Numbered from the stretch's first letter, positions 9,101-17,797 are shown. The stretch: DNA of 64,000 nt from Haloglomus salinum (GCF_024298825.1 NZ_CP101153.1:372001-436000); one strand, 5' to 3'. Made by a program: numbers and translations. The notes: generated from the sequence alone by a model not told the origin.

Positions 9101-10021
9101 ATGCACTGGTACACAGCGGCCCCACGGCTGGTCGACACCACCACGGCACGAGCGGCGTGGCTCGCGCTTCGCGGCGACCTCGAGACGTTCGGACCGCCCG
9201 AATCGCCCGAGTCCGAACTCGTCGCCCCGGTCGCGGCGCCGTTCGACTCGGTCGATGCGGCGGTCGAGGGGCTCGCCGACCTCGAGACGCGGCTCCGGAC
9301 CCGCGGGGACCGCCGGGCCGTCTTCCTCACCATCTACGAGCGGATGACGCGCGCGGTCCGGGACGGCATCGAGGGCGGCCGGTTCGTAGACGCCGCGTGG
9401 ATGCGCGAGTACACCACCACGTTCGCGAACTACTACCGGCGGGCCTTCCTCGCGTTCGAGCGCGGCCGGCTCGGCGCGGTCCCCGACCCCTGGCGGGTCG
9501 CGTTCGGCACCGCACGCCGGGCGGACCGCCTCGTCGTCCAGGACGCCTTCCTCGGTGTGAACGCACACATCAACTACGACCTCGCGCTCGCGCTCCGCGA
9601 CGTGGGCCTCGACCCCGGCCGGGAGCGGAAGTACGCCGACCACCGGGCCATCGACGACATCCTGTCGGGACTGGTCGATGCCCAGCAGACCGCGCTGGCG
9701 GAGCTCTACGCACCCGAGGTCGACGATATCGACAGGGCACTCGGCCGGCTCGACGAGACGCTCACCCTCCGCTCGATGACGGAGGGTCGAGAGCAGGCCT
9801 GGCGGATCGCCGTCGTGCTCACCGATGCCCCCTGGTCGCCCCTCAGGGCGCTCGCCAGACAGGTCCTGCGAACGACCGCGACCGGGGCCGCCTTCCTCGT
9901 CCGGGGTCCGGACCTCGACCCCGCGCTCGTGGGGCGACTCCGAGCCGCCGAACGCGACGGCCTCGACCTCGAGACGGTGCTGGAGCGAGTGAAGACGACG
10001 CTGGACGACACCGCCGTCTGA
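9101..10021 (+). CDS. DUF5995 family protein
   Basis: 306 residues, soluble and helical. Features I associate with DUF5995 are the VFLTIYERMTRAV segment near residue 75, the aromatic YYRRAFLAFERG, and NAHINYDLALAL near residue 155, where the His and Asp could form an active or metal site. The biochemical role of the family is unknown to me. It begins 41 bases after the preceding gene, so it may be cotranscribed or have its own promoter. Confidence 0.8.
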   Translation: MHWYTAAPRLVDTTTARAAWLALRGDLETFGPPESPESELVAPVAAPFDSVDAAVEGLADLETRLRTRGDRRAVFLTIYERMTRAVRDGIEGGRFVDAAWMREYTTTFANYYRRAFLAFERGRLGAVPDPWRVAFGTARRADRLVVQDAFLGVNAHINYDLALALRDVGLDPGRERKYADHRAIDDILSGLVDAQQTALAELYAPEVDDIDRALGRLDETLTLRSMTEGREQAWRIAVVLTDAPWSPLRALARQVLRTTATGAAFLVRGPDLDPALVGRLRAAERDGLDLETVLERVKTTLDDTAV

Positions 10022-10099
10022 GGGAACCGGGATGGAACCGCTCGGTACGGTTCCACCGGCAGGGACGCCGGCGTTACCGCTCGCGAATGAGTCAGAGAG

Positions 10100-10230
10100 T
10101 GCCCGGGGCGGGCTCCGAACCCGCGATCTCCGCATGTCTCAGGTGGAGGCAGGCAGCCTCCGACACGCGGGGTGCCGCTCGTGGTGTTACCCTATGAGTG
10201 CGGCGCTATGTCCAACTAAGCCACCCGGGC
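10100..10230 (-). tRNA. Elongator tRNA-Met (CAT) with a 57-nt intron
   Basis: Read on the minus strand, exon 1 (10230-10193) gives the acceptor half GCCCGGG, the D-arm and the anticodon loop CTCATA. Exon 2 (10135-10100) gives TGCGG of the anticodon stem, the T-arm GCGGG-TTCGGAG-CCCGC, the acceptor half CCCGGGC and discriminator A. Stems pair fully once the intron is removed. The intron lies after position 37, the canonical archaeal site cut by the splicing endonuclease. Elongator tRNA-Met introns are known in haloarchaea. CCA is not encoded. Confidence 0.95.
10136..10192 (-). other. tRNA-Met intron
   Basis: 57 bases between A37 and position 38 of the mature tRNA. Its ends can pair with the anticodon stem region to form the bulge-helix-bulge recognised by the archaeal splicing endonuclease. 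I see no clear box C/D pair that would make it a guide RNA. Confidence 0.85.
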
Positions 10231-10339
10231 GCAGTCGTTCGTAACCGGGACGGCCTCTTGAACGTTCTTGTTTGGCCCCCGCGACCCGACGACGGCGGCC
10301 GCGCCGGGTTCCGGGGGTGGTTGCACGCTCGCGGCGGCT

Positions 10340-10374
10340 GGGGGTCACCCCCGGATTTATGCCGAATCCGGGGG
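10340..10374 (+). promoter_or_regulatory. TATA box inside a perfect 10-bp inverted repeat
   Basis: CCCCCGGATT at 10348-10357 and AATCCGGGGG at 10365-10374 are perfect inverted repeats around a 7-base centre; the TATA-like GATTTAT overlaps the left arm and centre, 27 bases before the ATG. An overlapping second repeat, GGGGG-TCA-CCCCC at 10340-10352, shares the left arm. The layout suits a repressor operator or alternative hairpins. Confidence 0.55.
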
Positions 10375-10384
10375 AGGCTGTGGC

Positions 10385-11362
10385 ATGGACGTTCCGGACC
10401 TCGTGGCCGACGCACTGGACGGGGAGTCGGTCCTCGCGTCGGTGGGTATCGGCGGTGACGACGGCGTCTTCGTCACGCCGCAACGGACGCTGGTCTACAA
10501 GGGTGACGGCCTGCTCAGCGACGAGTCCGTCGGGACACACGAGCACGGGTTCGACCGGCTGGAGCTGAAGCAGGGCCGGCGCCGAACCTCGTTCACGCTC
10601 CACTACTACGACCGCGAGGAGTCGTTCGCGGTCGGCTCCAGCTACGCACAGGATGTGGTCAAGACGGTGCTGTCGGCCCACCTGCGCGCGACGGGGACTC
10701 TCGCCGCCGACGAGCAGGTCCGCGGTGTCTACCGCTTCAACGAGCTCACGGTCGTCGTCGGGACCGAACGCCTGCTCAAGCACGTCGGCGGCGCGGTCTG
10801 GTCCGAGGACTACGAGGCCTACCCGTACGCCGACCTGACGCGGCTGGACTTCGAGGAGGGTGGCCACGCGATGCAGGTCGTCATCGCCGTGTCGGGGCGC
10901 CCGGAGCGAATCAAGGTGCCCAACGAGCGGGCAGCCGAGGTCCGACGCACCATCGAGGAGGCCGCCCTCTCGTTCCACGACGCCGACTCGCTCGCGGCGC
11001 TCAACGAGGCCGTCGCCCCGGAAGAACCCGAGGAGCAGGAGGGGGAGCCGGGGCCGGACTACGCCGACAGCGGTATCGACTCGCTCATCGACCGTGGCAA
11101 GGGCGGCGGCGACGCCGGCTCCCCGACGACGACCGGAGGGGACGCCGCCACGACGGAGGACGCCGACGGGTCCGCGGACGCGGACACGACGGCCGAGGCC
11201 CCGACCGGGTCCGACGCCGATGGCTTCGTCTCCGCGGCCGATACGGAGGTCCTCGGCCGACTGGAGGCGCTGGAGACGAAGGTCGACGAGCAGACCGAAC
11301 TCATCGAGCGCCAGCAGGAGACCATCGAGCAACTGGTCGACGAGCTCCGGCGCGGGCGCTGA
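10385..11362 (+). CDS. DUF7115 family protein with C-terminal coiled coil
   Basis: 325 residues. The N-terminal 200 residues show two similar beta-rich lobes (FVTPQRTLVYKGDGLLSDES and VVVGTERLLKHVGG...YADLTRLDF) resembling PH-like folds, matching what I recall of haloarchaeal DUF7115. An acidic, Thr/Asp/Gly-rich linker follows, and the last 40 residues form a coiled coil (LGRLEALETKVDEQTELIER), suggesting an oligomer. The role is unknown. The promoter overlaps a strong inverted repeat, so regulation by a DNA-binding protein is likely. Confidence 0.75.
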   Translation: MDVPDLVADALDGESVLASVGIGGDDGVFVTPQRTLVYKGDGLLSDESVGTHEHGFDRLELKQGRRRTSFTLHYYDREESFAVGSSYAQDVVKTVLSAHLRATGTLAADEQVRGVYRFNELTVVVGTERLLKHVGGAVWSEDYEAYPYADLTRLDFEEGGHAMQVVIAVSGRPERIKVPNERAAEVRRTIEEAALSFHDADSLAALNEAVAPEEPEEQEGEPGPDYADSGIDSLIDRGKGGGDAGSPTTTGGDAATTEDADGSADADTTAEAPTGSDADGFVSAADTEVLGRLEALETKVDEQTELIERQQETIEQLVDELRRGR

Positions 11363-11395
11363 GCGGGGCCACCGTCGACCGGGACCGGCCCCGTC

Positions 11396-11809
11396 TCAGT
11401 CGCGCCGCCCGGTGACCTTCTCGATACACGACGACCCGAACGGCCCGAGTTCGCCCGCTTCCAGCCGGATGAAGTGACCGACCGAGAGGGACTTCCCGCA
11501 GCGCTTGCACTCGTAGTCGCCGCTTCGCTCGACGACCTCGCTCTCGAACGTGAGGAAGCGCCCGCTCGTCGGCTTCACGGTGTCGCCGTCGCGCTCGATG
11601 ATGCCGCGCTTCTCGGCCGCCTCGATGATGGCCCGCGTCGTCGCGGGGTGGGTCGTGACCGTCTCGATACGGTCGACCAGCTCCGCCAGCGATAGCTCGG
11701 CGTGCTCCAGGCGCTCGATGAGCTGGACCCCCAGCTCGACCGGGTGGCCGTCGGCATCGCCACCCGGTGGTCCGGCACCGCCGTCGCCACCGCGCCGGTC
11801 GCGCGCCAT
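11396..11809 (-). CDS. DUF5830 family protein (HTH plus zinc-ribbon-like)
   Basis: 137 residues. The middle (LSLAELVDRIETVTTHPATTRAIIEAAEKRGIIERD, in two halves) looks like a winged helix-turn-helix. The C-terminal third has CKRCGKSL and a later lone Cys in GSSCIEK, a possible zinc site. I recall this architecture as DUF5830 in haloarchaea. It may be a small DNA- or RNA-binding protein. It converges with the DUF7115 gene and diverges from the molybdopterin oxidoreductase. A much longer open frame upstream is GC-driven and was not used. Confidence 0.75.
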   Translation of the reverse strand: MARDRRGGDGGAGPPGGDADGHPVELGVQLIERLEHAELSLAELVDRIETVTTHPATTRAIIEAAEKRGIIERDGDTVKPTSGRFLTFESEVVERSGDYECKRCGKSLSVGHFIRLEAGELGPFGSSCIEKVTGRRD

Positions 11810-11926
11810 ACGCCCGAGCGGGACCGGCGCGGACGAAAACCTGTCGCCCACGGCCGAAACCGAGACGAATTCTAGACGAACCCTAGCCGGTGTCCCAACG
11901 GAGCCCGGAGGGAGTCTGAAGAACGC

Positions 11927-11932
11927 GTATAC
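11927..11932 (+). promoter_or_regulatory. TATA-like element of the molybdopterin oxidoreductase gene
   Basis: GTATAC is centred 27 bases upstream of the ATG at 11957, indicating a leaderless transcript and favouring that ATG over the GTG just before it. Confidence 0.5.
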
Positions 11933-11956
11933 GGGTGGCTCCCCCCGTCCCGGGTG

Positions 11957-13513
11957 ATGAAGCGACAGGAACTCACGGTGGCGATTCGGGAGCGGTGGGT
12001 CGCGGCGCTCGTCGCGCTGGCGGCCGGCGGCGCGGCGGTGGCCGGGTCGTACGCCGCGGCCGGCTTCACGCCCTCGTACGTCGTCGCACCGGTCGAGACG
12101 GTTCTCGCGCGATACATCCCCGGCGCGTTCATCACGTTCGCCATCGTCGTGCTGGGCGACCTCGGGAAGCAACTGAGCCTCATCGGCGCCACGCTGCTCA
12201 GCACGCTCGTCCTCGGGACGCTCGCCGGCCTGGGGCGGACCATCGCCGAGCAGGCCGGCCTGCGACCGCTGGCCGGTCCGTTCGCCGGCATCCCCGTGTG
12301 GGGCGCGACCGCCGCGCTGACCGGGCGGCCGGTCCTCTCGCTGGGCGCGGGCCTGGCCGCGGCACTGGTGGTCAGCCTGGCGGGACTCGCGGGCCGCATG
12401 ACGCGGGCCGACGACCCGTCGCCGGCCCGGCGCCGCGTCGTCACCAGTCTCGCAGGACTCGCAGGGCTGGGGACAGCCGGCTGGCTCCTCGGGAACCGGC
12501 GGACAGCGTCCGGCGGGCCGGCTGCGCCCCCCACACCCGCCGCGGGGCAGGCCGGCAGCGGCGACGACGGCTCGGACACCCAGGCCGCGGCGGGTGAGAC
12601 GCCCGCGCCGACGGAGACCGAGATGCTGCTGGCCGAGGCCGAGGAGAAGAGCTTCGGCGTCGACGGGCTGGAGCCGCTGGTCAGCGAGGAGTTCTACCAC
12701 GTCGACATCAGCTCCGTCAACCCGCAGGTACAGGCCCAGGACTGGTCGCTGTCGGTCACGGGCGCCGTGCCCGAGGAGACGAGTTTCGACTATCAGGATA
12801 TCATCGAGCGCGAGTCGACGCTGGAGTTCTCGACGCTGCGCTGTGTCGGCGAGCGGCTCAACGGGAAGAAGACCGACACCGCACTCTGGGAGGGCGTCCG
12901 CGTCGGCGACCTGCTCGAGGCGGCGAACGTGCCGGACCGATGCTGTGTGATGGCCCGGGGCGCCGACAGCTTCTTCGAGGAGTTCCCGGTCGCTGCGCTC
13001 CGGGAGTCACTGCTCGTCTACCGGATGAACGGCGACCTCCTGCCGCGGGCCCACGGCTACCCGGCCCGACTGGTCGTCCCCGGGCACTGGGGGGAGATCC
13101 ACGTGAAGTGGGTCGACGAGCTGGAGATCCTCGACGAGCCGGCGAAAGGCTACTGGGAGAAGAAGGGCTGGCACGGCACCGGCCCGGTCAATACCGTCGC
13201 GAAGCTGTACGCTGTGAACGACCTCCCGGACGGGCGCAAGCAGGTCGCCGGGCACTCATACGCCGGGACGCGTGGCATCCGGACCGTCGAGGTGTCGACG
13301 GATGGCGGGAGCACCTGGAACGAGGCCGAGCTGACGGAGGAACTGCCCGGGCGCGCCGTGTGGCGCCAGTGGAGGTACGACTACGAGCCGCCCGGCAGCA
13401 CGCACGAGGTGGTGGTGCGGGCCGTGGACGGCGAGGGAACGCTGCAGCCACAGGAGGACAGCGGTCCCTACCCCAGCGGCCCGAGCGGCTGGGTCTCACG
13501 GAGAGTGGACTGA
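11957..13513 (+). CDS. Membrane-anchored molybdopterin oxidoreductase, sulfite oxidase family
   Basis: 518 residues. Residues 10-155 hold about four hydrophobic helices, then a Pro/Ala/Asp-rich linker. From about residue 235 the sulfite-oxidase-type Mo-pterin domain begins (FYHVDISSVNPQV, LSVTGAV). The cysteine that ligates Mo is in STLRCVGE near residue 296, followed by YPARLVVPGHWGEIHVKW. The C-terminal part is the family's dimerisation domain (RTVEVSTDGGSTW). It probably catalyses an oxygen-atom transfer outside the membrane with electrons going to membrane carriers; the substrate is unknown. The stop overlaps the ATG of the next gene by one base. Confidence 0.88.
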   Translation: MKRQELTVAIRERWVAALVALAAGGAAVAGSYAAAGFTPSYVVAPVETVLARYIPGAFITFAIVVLGDLGKQLSLIGATLLSTLVLGTLAGLGRTIAEQAGLRPLAGPFAGIPVWGATAALTGRPVLSLGAGLAAALVVSLAGLAGRMTRADDPSPARRRVVTSLAGLAGLGTAGWLLGNRRTASGGPAAPPTPAAGQAGSGDDGSDTQAAAGETPAPTETEMLLAEAEEKSFGVDGLEPLVSEEFYHVDISSVNPQVQAQDWSLSVTGAVPEETSFDYQDIIERESTLEFSTLRCVGERLNGKKTDTALWEGVRVGDLLEAANVPDRCCVMARGADSFFEEFPVAALRESLLVYRMNGDLLPRAHGYPARLVVPGHWGEIHVKWVDELEILDEPAKGYWEKKGWHGTGPVNTVAKLYAVNDLPDGRKQVAGHSYAGTRGIRTVEVSTDGGSTWNEAELTEELPGRAVWRQWRYDYEPPGSTHEVVVRAVDGEGTLQPQEDSGPYPSGPSGWVSRRVD

Positions 13514-13827
13514 TGGAGGAGTCACTGTGGTACCTGCTGGCCGGGACGCGTGGCAGCGAGAACCGGGCCCGCATCGTCCGCGCACTCGACGAACAGCCGC
13601 GCAACGCCAACCGGCTGGCCGAGGCGCTCGGGGTCGACTACAACACCGTCCGGCACCATCTCGACACGCTCCGTGAACACGAGGTCGTCGTCCGGAGCGG
13701 CGACGACTACGGTGCGGTCTACCGGCTCACGGACCGCTTCGAGGCGCATCGGGACACCTACGAGCGGGTTCTCGAGACCGTCGACCACGCCGTCGAAGCC
13801 AGGGAGACCGGCGGAGGGGTGGAATGA
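13513..13827 (+). CDS. ArsR-like winged-helix regulator
   Basis: 104 residues. A winged helix covers residues 1-75: SENRARIVRALDEQPRNAN, the recognition helix VDYNTVRHHLDTLREHEVV, and a beta wing GAVYRLTD. The C-terminal helix could dimerise. No metal-binding cysteines are present, so it is not a classical metal sensor. It sits in a tight array between the molybdopterin oxidoreductase and a small membrane protein, touching both, and may regulate them. Confidence 0.85.
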   Translation: MEESLWYLLAGTRGSENRARIVRALDEQPRNANRLAEALGVDYNTVRHHLDTLREHEVVVRSGDDYGAVYRLTDRFEAHRDTYERVLETVDHAVEARETGGGVE

Positions 13828-14144
13828 TGCTGCCGCTCGCGTCGATGCCGGCCATGGCACCGTGGCTGCTGGCTGCGGCCGGTATCTCCGTCCTGAACGC
13901 CCTCATGCTGGCCGCGCTGACGGTCGTCTGGCTCCGGAACTACCGGACCTTCCGGACGCCGATGACCGCCGGGCTCGCGGCCTTCGGCGGCCTCCTGCTG
14001 ACCGAGAACCTGGTCGCCGTCTACTTCTTCGTCTCCACCCGGATGCTCTACTCCGGCGAGGCGGTCGCCCAGCAGACCGTGGTCGTCCTGCGGGTGCTGG
14101 AGCTGCTGGCGGTCGGGTTCCTGACCTACGTGACGATGCAGTAG
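13824..14144 (+). CDS. Small three-helix membrane protein
   Basis: 106 residues with three predicted transmembrane helices (ISVLNALMLAALTVVWL, TAGLAAFGGLLLTENLVAVY, VLRVLELLAVGFLTYVTM). It overlaps the preceding regulator by 4 bases, a common haloarchaeal pairing of a winged-helix protein with a small membrane protein. Function unknown; it might sense a membrane or redox signal for the regulator, which is inference from position. Confidence 0.8.
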   Translation: MMLPLASMPAMAPWLLAAAGISVLNALMLAALTVVWLRNYRTFRTPMTAGLAAFGGLLLTENLVAVYFFVSTRMLYSGEAVAQQTVVVLRVLELLAVGFLTYVTMQ

Positions 14145-14147
14145 CGT

Positions 14148-14162
14148 GGTTCCGGTAGAACC
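14148..14162 (+). terminator. Small hairpin after the membrane protein gene
   Basis: GGTTC and GAACC flank a 5-base loop 4 bases after the stop; wobble pairs extend the stem outward. There is no following T run, so a terminator role is only possible. Confidence 0.3.
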
Positions 14163-14388
14163 GTGCGTGCTGCATGCGGGTCGCGGATCGGTCACTGGGG
14201 TAGCCCCCGGCCAACAGTACGAGACCGGGACCGTTCCCCGGTCATCCGGGCCAGCGACGAGGGGGCCGTGTTCCGGGCTGCCGACCAGCTCGCCCGCAGC
14301 CCCGTGTCGCCTCGATCTTCCCCGGAACAGTGGTGACTGCACTGGTCAGTAGGAACCACCATACCACTGCAGCGCCCACGTGAGGGAA

Positions 14389-15048
14389 ATGAGCGTCCTT
14401 CTGGAGTTCACCATCGAGGCGGACGCGTTCCAGCTCGGGCGGGTGCTGGCACCGCCGCCCGGACTACGCCTGGAACTCGAGCGCGTCGTCCCGACCGGGT
14501 CGATGGTCACGCCGTTCGTGTGGGCGACCGGGGACGATCATCTCACCTTCGAGGAGACCGTCCGCTCCCATCCCGACATCGAATCCCTGACCTCGCTCGA
14601 CCGATTCGAGGGCCGGAGACTGTATCGACTCGGATGGCACGACTCACCGACGGACCTGGTCGCGGCCTTCGTCCGTTCGGATGCCGTCATCCTCGAGGCT
14701 CGGGGGGGTGACACGTGGGAGTTCCGGCTTCGGTTCCCCGACCACCACGACCTCTCGACGTTCTACAACGCCGTCCGCGAGCAGGAGATTCCGATCCACG
14801 TCGGTCGAACCTACACCCAGGTCGAACCGGTCGAGAGTGGCCAGATGTTCCACCTGACGCCGGAGCAACGGGAAGCGCTCGTGCTAGCGGTCCGGCGAGG
14901 CTACTTCGCGTCCCCGAGTGCGGTGCAGCTCGACGAACTCGCCGGCGAACTCGGAATCAGCAGGCAAGCGACCTCGAAGCGCATCCGACGAGGCAACGAG
15001 GCGATCCTCGAGAGCGTCCTGCTGTCCTCGGATACGGACCGGGACTGA
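14389..15048 (+). CDS. HTH-10 (bacterio-opsin activator-like) transcription regulator
   Basis: 219 residues. The N-terminal 150 residues are the beta-rich BAT-like sensory region (MSVLLEFTIEADAFQLGRVL and FRLRFPDHHDLSTFY). The C-terminal part is the HTH-10 domain: LTPEQREALVLAVRRGYF, then LDELAGELGISRQATSKRIR. This is a large haloarchaeal regulator family. The ATG is preferred to a GTG three codons upstream because ACCATACCAC, a TATA-like stretch, lies about 25 bases before it. The target is unknown; the nearest downstream gene is the DUF11 lipoprotein. Confidence 0.9.
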   Translation: MSVLLEFTIEADAFQLGRVLAPPPGLRLELERVVPTGSMVTPFVWATGDDHLTFEETVRSHPDIESLTSLDRFEGRRLYRLGWHDSPTDLVAAFVRSDAVILEARGGDTWEFRLRFPDHHDLSTFYNAVREQEIPIHVGRTYTQVEPVESGQMFHLTPEQREALVLAVRRGYFASPSAVQLDELAGELGISRQATSKRIRRGNEAILESVLLSSDTDRD

Positions 15049-15114
15049 CAGCGGTCCTGTCGGCTGTTTCGAGACTCCTTCCGAGAACCGCTGCTCAAGA
15101 GGAATCTACCCAGA

Positions 15115-15124
15115 GTATATAAAC
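15115..15124 (+). promoter_or_regulatory. Strong TATA box upstream of the DUF11 lipoprotein gene
   Basis: GTATATAAAC is a clear TATA box. With the usual 25-base spacing the RNA would start near 15145, leaving a leader of about 150 bases before the ATG at 15296. Another AT-rich patch (TGGTAATTGATATC near 15181) could hold a second promoter. Confidence 0.5.
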
Positions 15125-15295
15125 GAGTTGCCCAGTCAACCTCGAAGGATACCCGCGGGGAGCGAGTGGGGCATAAAGAATGGTAATTGATATCGCGGAA
15201 CGGGCACTCTCACGGCGGGGGGAACGGTACGAGCGGAGACGGTCGACGGCAGGAAGACGACGGGGGATATCCCGACAGCTCCACGGGGGCGAGCG

Positions 15296-17797
15296 ATGAC
15301 CGACGACGAACTACCGGAGCGGGGGAACTTCACCCGGAGACGGGCCCTCCAGGTCGTTGCAGCGGGGGGTGCTGTCGGCCTCGCGGGGTGTTCGAACCCC
15401 GACGACCCCTGTGACCTGACGCTCTCGAAGGAGCACTCCGGTGACCCGGTTACGTACGGGGGAACGACCGAGTTCGAGATCAGCGTCTGCAACGAGGGCG
15501 ACGAGGAGTGTACCGACGCCGTGACAGTCACCGACGACCTGCCGAGCGGGACGACGTTCGACTCGGTCGGCGGGAGCGGCTGGACGGCCAGCGAGAGCGG
15601 GGGGGTCGTCACGTGCGAGCACCCGAACTCGAACGGCCTCGGCGGGGGGGACTGCTTGCCGACCCTGACGCTGACCGTCGAGGTCGGGCAGCCGTCCGAG
15701 GTCGGCCCCGAGGTCGCCAACTGCGCCACCGTCGAGCAGGGCGATTCCGAGACGAGGAGCAAGACCGACTGCGTCAAGGTCCCCGTCGAACCACCGGAGG
15801 GCGAGTGTGACCTGGCCATCTCCAAGCGGTACGGTGCCGATGTCATCACCGAAGGGACTGCTGCCACCTTCCAGATCGAGGTCTGCAACGAGGGCGACGG
15901 GGTCTGTACGGACCCCGTCACGGTCGTCGACGGCCTCCCGAACGGCGTGACGTTCGATACGGGGGGTGGCTCCGGCTGGTCCGTCGGGCAGAGCGGCGGG
16001 TCCGTCGTCGCGACCCACGACAACAGTGGCGGACTCGACCCCGGGGAGTGTCTCCCGGTGCTCGAGTTGACGCTCGATATCGGACCGATGTCCGAAACCG
16101 GTGACGCGATTCGCAACTGTGCGAGCCTCAAGGTCGACGACGCGAACTCCGCGAACGATGTCGACTGCGTGAGCGTGCCGGTCGAACCCGGCGAACTCGA
16201 CGGCGAGTGCGACCTGGCCATCTCCAAGCGGTACGACGGCGACACCGTGACGGAGGGGAGTTCCGCCACGTTCGAGATCGAGGTCTGTAACGAAGGGGAC
16301 GAGATTTGCGAGGACGACGTGACGGTCGTCGACGGCCTGCCGGCCGGCGTAACCTTCGACTCGGCGAGCGGCACCGGCTGGTCCGTCAGCCAGAGCGGTG
16401 GGTCGGTCGTCGCGACCCACGACAACAGCGGTGGGCTCGACCCCGGGGAGTGTCTCCCAGTGCTCGAGTTGACCGTCAATATCGGCTCGATGTCCGTCAC
16501 CGGCGACGCGATCCGCAACTGTGCGAACCTCAAGGTCGCGGATTCGAACGCCGCCAACGACCGCGACTGCGTGAGCGTCCCCGTCGAGCCCGGCGAACTC
16601 GACGGCGAGTGCGACCTGGCGGTCACCAAGAGCTTCGGCGCCGACGCCGTGACCGAGGGGAGTCCCGCCGCCTTCCAGATCGAGGTCTGTAACGAGGGCG
16701 ACGGCGTCTGTACGGACCCCGTCACGGTCGTCGACGGCCTCCCGAGCGGCGTGACCTTCGACACGGGGGGCGGCACCGGCTGGAGCTTCAGCGAGTCCAG
16801 CGGAGTCGTGACGGCGACCCACGCCAACGGCGGTGGGCTCGACCCCGGCGAGTGTCTCCCGACGATGGAGCTGAACGTCCAGATCGGCGCCATCGAGGAG
16901 ACGGGCGACCAGATCCGCAACTGTGCCAGCATCGAGGGCACGGACGCGAACCCCGACAACAACCAGAACTGCGTGAGCGTGCCCGTCCGGCCCGCCGCGG
17001 GCGAGTGCGACCTTGCGGTCACCAAGACCCATGCTGGTGGCGGCGTGGTGACCGCGGGGGAGACGACCGAGTTCGACATCGTGGTCTGTAACGAGGGCGA
17101 CGGCGACTGCGACGAGCAGGTGACTGTCACCGACGACCTGCCCGACGGTGTGACGTACGCCTCGGCGAACGGGACCGGCTGGAGTGTCAGCCAGAGCGGC
17201 GGCGTCGTCACCGCGACGCACGGCAACGCCAACGGGCTCGCGCCCGGGGACTGCCTCCCGGCGCTGACCCTGACGGTCGATGTCGGCTCGATCGACGAGA
17301 CCGGCGATCAGATCCGCAACTGCGTCAGTATCGACGGTAGCGACGTGAACGCGAGGAACGACCGCGACTGCGCGGTCGTGACCGTCACGCAGCCGGTCGA
17401 GAGCTGTAACGGCCTCACCGTCGAGAAGGTGGCCGCGACACAGTTCACCTACGGCGAGCAGGAGGAGTACGACATCACGGTCTGTAACCCGACGGACGCA
17501 CAGTGTGACGGCCAGGTCACCGTGACCGACGACCTGCCCGACGGGATGTCGTTCGTCTCCGCGTCCGGGAGCGGCTGGAGCGTCTCGGCGAGTGGTGGCG
17601 TCGTCACCGCGACCCACCCCAACAACGGGACGCTCTCGCCCGGAAACTGCCTCCCGACGCTGACGCTGACCGTCCAACTCGTCCCGGCGGAACAGTTCCC
17701 CGGCGGTTCGGACGCCGTCCAGAACTGCGCGGACCTGATCGTGGATGGCGCCATCGTCGACGAGGGCTGTGTCACCCACGTGATTACGAACACCTGA
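15296..17797 (+). CDS. Tat-exported lipoprotein with six cysteine-rich DUF11-like repeats
   Basis: 833 residues. The signal has twin arginines (TRRRALQVV) and a lipobox LAGC with the lipidated Cys at residue 32. Six modules of 132-134 residues follow, beginning near residues 39, 171, 305, 439, 571 and 704. Each has a DUF11-like pattern (EVCNEGD, VTVTDDLPDGVTF, GECLPTLELTV, IRNCAS) and ends in a DC-V-VP linker. Most repeats carry about six cysteines at fixed places, so internal disulfides are likely and unusual for a haloarchaeon. Probably a rod-like cell-surface protein. The strong repeats suggest recent duplication of units two to four. Confidence 0.88.
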   Translation: MTDDELPERGNFTRRRALQVVAAGGAVGLAGCSNPDDPCDLTLSKEHSGDPVTYGGTTEFEISVCNEGDEECTDAVTVTDDLPSGTTFDSVGGSGWTASESGGVVTCEHPNSNGLGGGDCLPTLTLTVEVGQPSEVGPEVANCATVEQGDSETRSKTDCVKVPVEPPEGECDLAISKRYGADVITEGTAATFQIEVCNEGDGVCTDPVTVVDGLPNGVTFDTGGGSGWSVGQSGGSVVATHDNSGGLDPGECLPVLELTLDIGPMSETGDAIRNCASLKVDDANSANDVDCVSVPVEPGELDGECDLAISKRYDGDTVTEGSSATFEIEVCNEGDEICEDDVTVVDGLPAGVTFDSASGTGWSVSQSGGSVVATHDNSGGLDPGECLPVLELTVNIGSMSVTGDAIRNCANLKVADSNAANDRDCVSVPVEPGELDGECDLAVTKSFGADAVTEGSPAAFQIEVCNEGDGVCTDPVTVVDGLPSGVTFDTGGGTGWSFSESSGVVTATHANGGGLDPGECLPTMELNVQIGAIEETGDQIRNCASIEGTDANPDNNQNCVSVPVRPAAGECDLAVTKTHAGGGVVTAGETTEFDIVVCNEGDGDCDEQVTVTDDLPDGVTYASANGTGWSVSQSGGVVTATHGNANGLAPGDCLPALTLTVDVGSIDETGDQIRNCVSIDGSDVNARNDRDCAVVTVTQPVESCNGLTVEKVAATQFTYGEQEEYDITVCNPTDAQCDGQVTVTDDLPDGMSFVSASGSGWSVSASGGVVTATHPNNGTLSPGNCLPTLTLTVQLVPAEQFPGGSDAVQNCADLIVDGAIVDEGCVTHVITNT
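15410..17797 (+). repeat. Six tandem coding repeats of about 400 bp
   Basis: Units start near 15410, 15806, 16208, 16610, 17006 and 17405. Units two, three and four share long near-identical stretches; for example the block around 16000-16070 recurs around 16400-16470. The period and DNA identity point to recent tandem duplication within the gene. Confidence 0.85.

Noticed and set aside
15136-17779. Long open frames antisense to the DUF11 gene (698 and 822 residues)
   Set aside because: They mirror the repeats of the real gene and have compositions of reverse-strand GC-rich coding; no start signals or family motifs.
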